Shown in pieces: positions 42,820-48,042 of a stretch of 48,042 nt of DNA (position 1 is its first letter; each line of letters begins with the position of its first letter). The notes beneath the pieces were generated by a model. That model searched no databases. It saw only the letters and a list, made by a program, of their open reading frames with translations, and was not told the DNA's origin. Origin of the DNA: Pseudoxanthomonas taiwanensis (GTDB taxonomy: Bacteria; Pseudomonadota; Gammaproteobacteria; Xanthomonadales; Xanthomonadaceae); assembly GCF_010093135.1 (NCBI RefSeq), contig NZ_PDWK01000018.1:1-48042 (forward strand), written 5' to 3'. Position numbers and translations under genes: made by a program.

Positions 42820-43197
42820 TCAACTGACGATCGGGGGTCGAAACGGTGCCGGCCATCGCCCAGCCGTTGGGGGCTGTGCAATATCGAGTCGGGGCACAGC
42901 TTGGGCCGGAATCATCTGCGGGACTGCGATCTCGGCCGTCGCCATCGCGGCGATGTGACCGCAGCAATGCGCGATATGGTGGACGAGCTGGAGCGCATCG
43001 GAGTCGTCCGTCGCTGCGGCGAGGCTCGAGCGTCCATCCAGCGAGCCGGAGGAGATCGCTTCGGCGTGCCGGGTGGACATCAGCTCGTGCAGCTCGCCCA
43101 TGGCACCAATGACCAGCTGGACGAGCAGGCCCAGGACAAGGCCGGCCGTCATCAGCCACCTCACCCAGAAAGCCGGCACTCGTCTCGAACGGATCAC
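42820..43197 (-). CDS. CzcI-like small membrane or periplasmic protein
   Basis: A 125-residue protein starting at GTG 43197, which overlaps the stop of the CDF gene (GTGA). A basic N-terminus (VIRSRRVPAFWVRW) and one hydrophobic stretch (LMTAGLVLGLLVQLVIGAMG) form a signal or anchor. A central segment contains the His/Cys-rich motif HHIAHCCGHIAAM, suited to binding soft metals, and the C-terminus is Pro-rich. It has no strong family match that I recognise. Small proteins with an N-terminal anchor and a His/Cys motif directly before czcC (CzcI) are known in czc operons, so this comparison is by position and layout. Confidence 0.65.
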   Translation of the reverse strand: MIRSRRVPAFWVRWLMTAGLVLGLLVQLVIGAMGELHELMSTRHAEAISSGSLDGRSSLAAATDDSDALQLVHHIAHCCGHIAAMATAEIAVPQMIPAQAVPRLDIAQPPTAGRWPAPFRPPIVS

Positions 43198-43811
43198 TCG
43201 GGGGTACCTCCTGCGTTGTGGCGAGCCTCGCGCGCCTCGCGGAGGATCTCGACCGCTTCCTTGACCACGTAGAGGCCGATCAGCGTTCCGATCACAAAGT
43301 CCGGGTACGGTGACCCCAGCCACAGCACCAGCACGCCCGCGAGTATAACGCCCACGTTGGCGACCACGTCGGCGCGGGTGAAGATCCAGGTCGCCCGCAG
43401 ATGCGCTTCAGCCGACTTGAGCGGCGCGAGCATGCGAAGGACCGCCATGTTGACGATGAGGGAAAGGATGGCGGTGCCGATCATCCAGCCACTGTCAGGC
43501 TCGGCGCCGTAGATCACCCGTCGCCCCACCTCGAACAGCACGCCGAGACCCAGGAGCAGCAGAGCGACGCCGCTAAGCATGGCGGCATTGGCCTTGAAGC
43601 TCGCGGCGCGGCCGATGGCGACCAGTCCAATGGCGTAGGCGGTTGCGTCGGACAGCATGTCGGCCGCATCGGCGAGCAGGCCCGTGGATTCACCGATCCA
43701 GCCCGCGATGCCGCCGACGACGGCCATCGTGGCGTTGAGGATGAGTGCGATCGTCAGGATCTTGCGCTCCTGAGCATTTTTCGCTTCGTGGTGGCAGCCG
43801 CAGTCACTCAT
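43194..43811 (-). CDS. Short cation diffusion facilitator (CDF) transporter
   Basis: A 205-residue membrane protein of the cation-efflux family with about 6 helices. The N-terminus MSDCGCHHEAKN is a likely metal ligand group. TM2 has LLADAADMLSDATAYAIGLVAIG with acidic residues D48, D51 and D55 at the transport-site positions, and TM5 has RADVVANVGVILAG. The cytoplasmic C-terminal domain typical of CDF dimers is missing; the protein ends 30 residues after TM6. Such short forms are regularly seen in metal-resistance operons. It overlaps both neighbours by 4 bases and probably moves divalent metal from the cytoplasm to the periplasm for CzcCBA. Confidence 0.88.
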   Translation of the reverse strand: MSDCGCHHEAKNAQERKILTIALILNATMAVVGGIAGWIGESTGLLADAADMLSDATAYAIGLVAIGRAASFKANAAMLSGVALLLLGLGVLFEVGRRVIYGAEPDSGWMIGTAILSLIVNMAVLRMLAPLKSAEAHLRATWIFTRADVVANVGVILAGVLVLWLGSPYPDFVIGTLIGLYVVKEAVEILREAREARHNAGGTPE

Positions 43812-45016
43812 CGGTGGGGCTCCAGAAACGGACGGAGTTCATCGGCAACCGGCATCGAGCGCAGCGCACCCACGCGTGCACCACCGGTATTGCCGCGGGG
43901 CATCCATAGCCAGGTAAACAGCAAGGACGCGGGAATTCGAACGAGCTGACCGGCCGCCTCGCGCCAGTCACGGGCGCTGATCGCCCATCTCAGGAATGCG
44001 ATGTGACTGCAGACGTGCCGGATCGTGTGCGTCTGCCCCAGCACGTGGGCCCGCTCGAACGCCGTGTACGCGCCTTTCAAATCACCTGCGTATAGCGCCG
44101 AATACCCTGCCGACAGGTGCTGGGCGAAGGCCAAAATCCCAGCGGCAGTTTCGCGATGACGGGCGTGCTGCCGGAATGGCCAGGTGAGCTGGCCCCGATG
44201 GTCGAGTGGAAGCTTCTCTTCGCGCAGCCCCACGTCGCCCGCCCGCAGGGCTTCCGGTCGGCCCAGGTACGTTCCACACAAGCGGTCCCAGATCATGAAG
44301 AACTCGCCAAAGTTCACCTGGGCATTTTCGTACTCGCGCTTGTGATGCCATCGATGCACTTCGGCCACCCCAAGCCAACGTCGCAGGGGGCCGACGCGAT
44401 AGTCGAGGTTCGCGTGCTGGAACGCGAGCTGGACGCTGAGCAGGGCGAGCCATGCACTCAGCACGTGAGGCGGCGCGCCGAGCAGCACCGCGACCGCCAG
44501 GCCAGGGCCCGCCATCAGCAACGCACTCAGCGGATGACGCCGCTCGCCGTTGAGCCAGTAGAGACGTTCGGCACCGTGGTGTACCGCATGCAGCCGCCAC
44601 GCCCAGGCGTACCGATGGCTCAGTCGGTGCATCGTATAGAGGCCTGCATCCACAATCAGCCCGGCCAGCAGCAGCTGCATCGCGCCAGGCCACTGGTGGG
44701 GCCACCCGCCGTCGATAGGCAGGAACTGGCGCAGCGCATGGAGAAGCACGCCGGCCAGCGCAAGCAGACCGAAGTTGACGACGCCATGCACCACATCAGC
44801 ATTCAGGTCGCCATGGTCCCTCTGCCACTCGGGCTCGTAAGGGGAGAGCCTTTCCAGCAAGGCCACGGCCGTGACACCAACGGATGCGATCAAGGCAAGC
44901 GCGGGCCACGCGGGCAGGGCGCTGCTGGCCACGGCCACGGCCGCGACTGCCGCCGGCAGCATGACCACGGGATAGCTCCCATAACGAATCACCACCTGGC
45001 GAAGTGCTGCACTCAT
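43808..45016 (-). CDS. Sterol desaturase/fatty acid hydroxylase fused to DUF3703
   Basis: A 402-residue two-domain protein. Residues about 15-260 form a membrane di-iron hydroxylase of the sterol desaturase family, with five or so helices and the three His clusters HRLSH (130-134), HAVHH (143-147) and HRWHH (221-225). Residues about 300-397 match DUF3703 (AGDLKGAYTAFERAHVLGQ, RDWREAAGQLVRIPASL, RGNTGGARVGALRSMPV), a domain I know mainly as separate small proteins near metal-resistance genes. The hydroxylase substrate is unknown, probably a lipid acyl chain. The gene overlaps pbrT upstream and the CDF gene downstream by 4 bases each, so it is an integral part of the operon. Confidence 0.85.
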   Translation of the reverse strand: MSAALRQVVIRYGSYPVVMLPAAVAAVAVASSALPAWPALALIASVGVTAVALLERLSPYEPEWQRDHGDLNADVVHGVVNFGLLALAGVLLHALRQFLPIDGGWPHQWPGAMQLLLAGLIVDAGLYTMHRLSHRYAWAWRLHAVHHGAERLYWLNGERRHPLSALLMAGPGLAVAVLLGAPPHVLSAWLALLSVQLAFQHANLDYRVGPLRRWLGVAEVHRWHHKREYENAQVNFGEFFMIWDRLCGTYLGRPEALRAGDVGLREEKLPLDHRGQLTWPFRQHARHRETAAGILAFAQHLSAGYSALYAGDLKGAYTAFERAHVLGQTHTIRHVCSHIAFLRWAISARDWREAAGQLVRIPASLLFTWLWMPRGNTGGARVGALRSMPVADELRPFLEPHR

Positions 45017-46989
45017 GCATTACCTCTCGGACGTTCGTGCGCGGAAGGCATGGCCTTTGCGCCACGCGCATTGGCGACGAAGCCGAGGACGGCGATCGCC
45101 GCGACGGCGATCTGGGCGAGGATCGACTGCCACGTCGGGTAAAGGCCCAGCCACTCGATCTGTGGCACGGCAGCCAAGGCCTGGCTGATCCAGCCGGCTT
45201 CCTGCAGCGCCGCCACGCCCTTGCCCACAAGCACCACGGCAAGGACGGCGATCAGGATCGAGCTGAAGCGGAAGAACTGGCCGATCGGCAAGCGCGTTCC
45301 CAGTCGCAGCAGCGCGAATGCGATGACGGCCAGGACGGCCAGGCCCAAGCCCAGCCCGGCGAGGATCGCGGAGCTGTCCTGTTCGTTCCACATCGCGGCG
45401 TAGAACAGGATGGTCTCGAAGACCTCGCGGTACACGGCGACGAACGACAGCACGAACAGGAAGGTCGCGGAACGACGTGTGAGCGCTGCGGACATCTTTT
45501 CCTGCAGGTACTGCTGCCAGCGGCCGGCCATGCTCTTCTGGTGCATCCAGATCCCGACGCTGAGCAGGGCGATCGCCGCGAACAGTGCCGACAGCCCTTC
45601 GGTGGCCTCCCGCTCCGCGCCACTGATGCTGACTGCATACGTCGCGATAGCCCACGTTACGCCGCCCGCCAGCAGCGCACCGATCCATCCGGCATGCACG
45701 TACGGCAGCACATCCCTGCGCTCGGCCTTGCGTAGGAAGGCGATCATGCCGATGACGATCAACAGCGCCTCAACCCCTTCGCGCAAGAGGATGGTGAAGC
45801 TGCCCAGGAACGCTGCGGTGGTGCTATTGCTCCGGTCGGCAAGCGCCGACTCGCTGCGGTCCAGCAGCTGTCCGACCGCTGCGGCCTGAGCTTCGACGGC
45901 GGAGGTCGGTGCGCCCTCGCCGATCCTGGCGCGAAGGGTTGCCATGGCGGACTCGATCTGTCGCAGAAGCTTGCGGTCCCGCGATCCGAGCTGCGGCTCG
46001 ACAGGCTCGACACCGTCGAGATACGCGGACAAGGCCAGTGCCGACGCCTGCCCCCGGTCACCCGACCGGTAGGCCGCAACGCTCTGCTGCAGGCGCTGAC
46101 GGGCCAGCGCTAGAGATGCATTGCTGTTGACTGGCGAGGAGGCGGCCACGGCACTCGGCTCACCACGCAGATAGGCGATGATCGCGCGCGCCCTGTCCGC
46201 TCCCAGCGTCTTCGAAAGGTCAGCTTCAGTGGCACCCGATAACGCAGCCAGGTCGGGAAATACGCGACGCACCTGATCGTCGTCTGCCCAGATCGCCGCA
46301 CCCTGTTCCCGGGCCGCCGCGTCGTACGCCAGTCCGCCGGTGTAGTAGGCCAAGGCCCATCGATCATCGTTTGACAGATGGGCGTAGCTCATCATCGCGG
46401 TGCCCGGCAGTCCTTGCGAAATGACCTGGTAGAGCGACAGCGGGCTGCGGTGCTTTGCACGGTCGGCGTCGGTGAAGGCGATCGGGGGCGGATCCATGCC
46501 GGCGGCAGCGGGACCATCGCCTCGGCCGGTCGCGCCATGGCACGCGGTGCACTGCTGGGCGTACAGGGCCGCGCCCCGCGCCAGATCGGGGACAGCCGCG
46601 GGCGCGGCCTCGATCTTGTAGACGGTCAGGAGCTCGGACGCCAAGGCCCCTGCGCTGCGGGCGATCTGCTCTGCGTCAGCGCGCTCGGCCACCAGCCCTT
46701 CCAGTTGCTTGGCCTTCGCAAGGCGCGCCGCGTGCCCCGCGCCCGGCGGTAATGCGGCCAGCTTCGCGCTGACGGATGCGGTGAACTCCCGCATCTCCGC
46801 GTATTCGCCCGCGTCGACCACCTCACCGTTCTGGATCGCCGCGGGGTAGTCGACCGCGATGTAGTCGAGCAGCTGCCATGCCTGCCGCGCCTCGGCCGCC
46901 GGGTCGGCCGCGCGTGCCGAACAAGCGGACGCCAGCCCCACCACGGCAAGGAGGGCGGACAGTACGCAGCGCCAGGCAATCGGGGACAT
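45013..46989 (-). CDS. pbrT: PbrT-like permease: cytochrome c domain fused to FTR1
   Basis: First gene of the metal operon. The 658-residue protein has a signal peptide (about 1-27), a helical periplasmic part, and a c-type haem motif CTACH at 147-151 with a likely Met ligand in GTAMM (196-200). A second helical part precedes the FTR1 permease domain (about 393-645), which has two REG/REV-x-E motifs, REGVE at 403-407 and REVFE at 521-525. This architecture matches PbrT, the lead uptake protein of Cupriavidus, and relatives annotated as cytochrome c/FTR1 iron permeases. Substrate (Pb2+, Fe2+ or other) is inferred from context. The haem suggests oxidation or electron transfer linked to uptake. 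Confidence 0.9.
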   Translation of the reverse strand: MSPIAWRCVLSALLAVVGLASACSARAADPAAEARQAWQLLDYIAVDYPAAIQNGEVVDAGEYAEMREFTASVSAKLAALPPGAGHAARLAKAKQLEGLVAERADAEQIARSAGALASELLTVYKIEAAPAAVPDLARGAALYAQQCTACHGATGRGDGPAAAGMDPPPIAFTDADRAKHRSPLSLYQVISQGLPGTAMMSYAHLSNDDRWALAYYTGGLAYDAAAREQGAAIWADDDQVRRVFPDLAALSGATEADLSKTLGADRARAIIAYLRGEPSAVAASSPVNSNASLALARQRLQQSVAAYRSGDRGQASALALSAYLDGVEPVEPQLGSRDRKLLRQIESAMATLRARIGEGAPTSAVEAQAAAVGQLLDRSESALADRSNSTTAAFLGSFTILLREGVEALLIVIGMIAFLRKAERRDVLPYVHAGWIGALLAGGVTWAIATYAVSISGAEREATEGLSALFAAIALLSVGIWMHQKSMAGRWQQYLQEKMSAALTRRSATFLFVLSFVAVYREVFETILFYAAMWNEQDSSAILAGLGLGLAVLAVIAFALLRLGTRLPIGQFFRFSSILIAVLAVVLVGKGVAALQEAGWISQALAAVPQIEWLGLYPTWQSILAQIAVAAIAVLGFVANARGAKAMPSAHERPRGNA

Positions 46990-47017
46990 CGACTTTTCAC
47001 GCTTCGACGGAGCTGGT

Positions 47018-47048
47018 ATCGTAGAGTCCGTAGCGACTACAGAGTCAA
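47018..47048 (-). promoter_or_regulatory. MerR-type promoter and operator of the metal operon
   Basis: On the minus strand a consensus-like -35 TTGACT (47043-47048) is separated by 19 bases from TACGAT (47018-47023). The over-long spacer is the hallmark of MerR-regulated promoters, which need the regulator to twist DNA. The spacer holds a dyad: AGTCCGTAG, CGA, CTACAGAGT on the plus strand (47025-47045), with 7 of 9 positions symmetric. The pbrT ATG follows 28 bases after the -10. The divergent regulator gene begins 12 bases beyond the -35, so the same site can control both directions. Confidence 0.88.
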
Positions 47049-47059
47049 GGGATCCGAGC

Positions 47060-47470
47060 GTGAAGATCAGCGAAGCCTCCCAGGCAAGCGGCTGCCACCT
47101 GGAAACGATCCGGTACTACGAGCGGATCGGCCTCATGCCGTCGCCAACCCGGACGGGCAGCGGGTACCGGTCGTATTCGGAGCAGGACGTGGAACGTCTG
47201 CGCTTCATTACCCGGGGTCGGGATCTGGGCTTCAGCCTGGACGAGATCCGAAGCCTGATGCGGCTGGACCAGGACGGCGACCTGGCGTGCGAGGACGTCA
47301 CCCGCCTCGCGCAGCAGCACCTGATCGACGTCCAGGAACGCATTCGCGACCTGCAGCGCGTGGCGCGCGAGCTGGAGCGCACCATCCGCAGCTGCGGTGG
47401 CGGCGTTAGGGCCCAGTGCGCCATCCTCAACGCCCTCAAGCACTCTCCTGCCCCGGGCGAGGCGGCGTGA
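47060..47470 (+). CDS. MerR-family heavy-metal-responsive regulator
   Basis: A 136-residue metalloregulator. The winged helix-turn-helix has CHLETIRYYERIGLMPSPTR (residues 12-31) and GYRSYSEQDVERLRFI. A long dimerisation helix follows, and a C-terminal metal loop SCGGGVRAQCAIL. Cysteines are C12, C77, C112 and C120. C77 on the dimer helix is typical of sensors for divalent metals (Zn, Pb, Cd, Hg), while the C112-x7-C120 loop spacing equals that of CueR-type sensors, which have Ser at 77. So the metal is uncertain; PbrR/CadR-like function is inferred from the pbrT-czc operon. Start GTG 47060. Its stop overlaps the nadE start (TGATG). Confidence 0.9.
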   Translation: MKISEASQASGCHLETIRYYERIGLMPSPTRTGSGYRSYSEQDVERLRFITRGRDLGFSLDEIRSLMRLDQDGDLACEDVTRLAQQHLIDVQERIRDLQRVARELERTIRSCGGGVRAQCAILNALKHSPAPGEAA

Positions 47471-47760
47471 TGCGCATCGCCCTGGCCCAGTACGACTTCC
47501 CGGTCGGAGACATCACCGGCAACGTCAGGCGCATCCAGACGCTCATCGAGCAGGCGCGCGACGCACACGGGGCTGACCTGATCGTCTTCCCCGAACTCTG
47601 CGTCAGCGGCTATTCGCCGGAGGACCTGCTGTTTCGCCCCCAGTTCCTCGCGGAGTGCGACACGGCCGTGCGGGCCATTGCGCATTCGACGCAGGGCATC
47701 GTCGCGGTCGTCGGTTGGCCAGAGGCGGCGGGAAGCGTGGTCTACAACGCTGGGGCCTGA
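47470..47760 (+). pseudogene. nadE: Glutamine-dependent NAD+ synthetase, N-terminal fragment
   Basis: From ATG 47470 the sequence gives MRIALAQYDFPVGDITGNV and FPELCVSGYSPEDLLFRPQF, the nitrilase-type glutaminase domain of NadE, with the catalytic-triad Glu in FPEL. Full enzymes have about 540 residues. Here homology ends at VVGWPEAAGSVVYNA (about 47750) and a stop follows three codons later, where IS5-type transposase sequence takes over. The cysteine nucleophile and the whole synthetase domain are missing, so this fragment cannot make NAD+. It is translationally coupled to the MerR gene (TGATG), so it belonged to the regulator's transcription unit before being cut. Confidence 0.88.
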
Positions 47761-48042
47761 TGTCGGACGAGCATTTCTCGGTCGACGGCACGCTGCTGCA
47801 GGCGTGGGCCTCGCACAAGAGCTTCCGTCCCAAGGATGGGACGCCGAAGGACCCACCGGGTGGTGGGCATCGCAACGCCCAGCCTGATTTCAAGGGTCAG
47901 AAGCGTCGCAACGAAACGCACGAATCGGCCAGCGATCCGGACGCCAGGCTTTACCGCAAGGGCAATACCGGGGCGCAGCTGAGCTACCAGGCCCATGTGC
48001 TCATGGAGCATCGCAGCGGCCTGGTGCGTGCAGCGTGTGTCA
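47751..48042 (+). mobile_element. IS5-type transposase, internal fragment running off the window
   Basis: In frame from about 47751, with ATG at 47760, the reading is GLMSDEHFSVDGTLLQAWAS, then KSFRPKDG, GQKRRNETHESASDPDARLYRKG and LSYQAHVLMEHRSGLV. In complete IS5-family transposases these segments come after about 130 residues: SDEHFSVDGT contains the first catalytic Asp, and DPDARLYRK is a characteristic motif. Those first 130 codons are absent; nadE is found in their place. So this is a 5'-deleted transposase or a recombination/assembly junction inside the IS. It may be the same element type as the tail at the left end of the window. Confidence 0.85.

Overview
The window looks like a draft contig of a very GC-rich gammaproteobacterium of the Xanthomonadaceae/Lysobacteraceae (Luteimonas, Lysobacter, Thermomonas and relatives). 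The support is a fused aspartokinase-diaminopimelate decarboxylase, the MurL/MurD2 route to D-glutamate-containing peptidoglycan precursors, an rmlBACD dTDP-rhamnose cluster, LigD, and GGAGCCGCGTACGCGGCGACC-type palindromic repeats. The genus cannot be fixed from the sequence alone. Both ends lie inside IS5-type transposase sequence: the 3' tail at 1-104 and an internal portion from about 47751 to the end. This is typical of a contig bounded by a repeated insertion sequence.

Layout, chromosomal part (1-36885). The left IS end cuts an alpha/beta-hydrolase gene that also carries a frameshift. Next come a yhbY-DUF498 pair, divergent from rlmE and ftsH, then a small membrane protein gene, folP, a PutP-like symporter, and the miaA-hfq-hflX-hflK-hflC-DUF2065 cluster. 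FtsH and its HflKC partners are therefore both in the window. Two tandem PhzF-like genes run on the minus strand. A cell-wall/lysine block (lysAC, murL, murD2) follows, convergent with ispB, which is divergent from ssb. After ssb come ligD, rmlBACD, a probable peptide-scavenging trio (OPT transporter, secreted S9 peptidase, DUF819 transporter), and ybdD-cstA. A second, short cstA paralogue lies divergent from cstA. It is broken by a one-base insertion in a G run and cut off near 36885.

Layout, acquired part (about 36886-47750). Base composition changes abruptly; codons use more A/T in third position. A truncated sseB-like gene abuts the truncated cstA paralogue tail to tail. Then comes a minus-strand heavy-metal operon of seven genes in tight, mostly overlapping order: pbrT-like FTR1/cytochrome c permease, sterol-desaturase-DUF3703 fusion, short CDF transporter, CzcI-like small protein, czcC, czcB, czcA. 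A textbook MerR-type promoter (19-bp spacer with a dyad operator) drives it. The divergently encoded MerR regulator has an unusual cysteine pattern. The regulator gene overlaps the start of a glutamine-dependent NAD+ synthetase gene (nadE), which is cut after 94 codons by the second IS junction.

The genes form three working units: membrane protein quality control and RNA metabolism (FtsH/HflKC/Hfq/HflX/MiaA/RlmE/YhbY), envelope building (LysAC, MurL, MurD2, IspB, RmlBACD), and metal handling in the acquired segment. The least described element is the desaturase-DUF3703 fusion translationally coupled inside a metal-efflux operon. It suggests a lipid-modifying step as part of the metal response.
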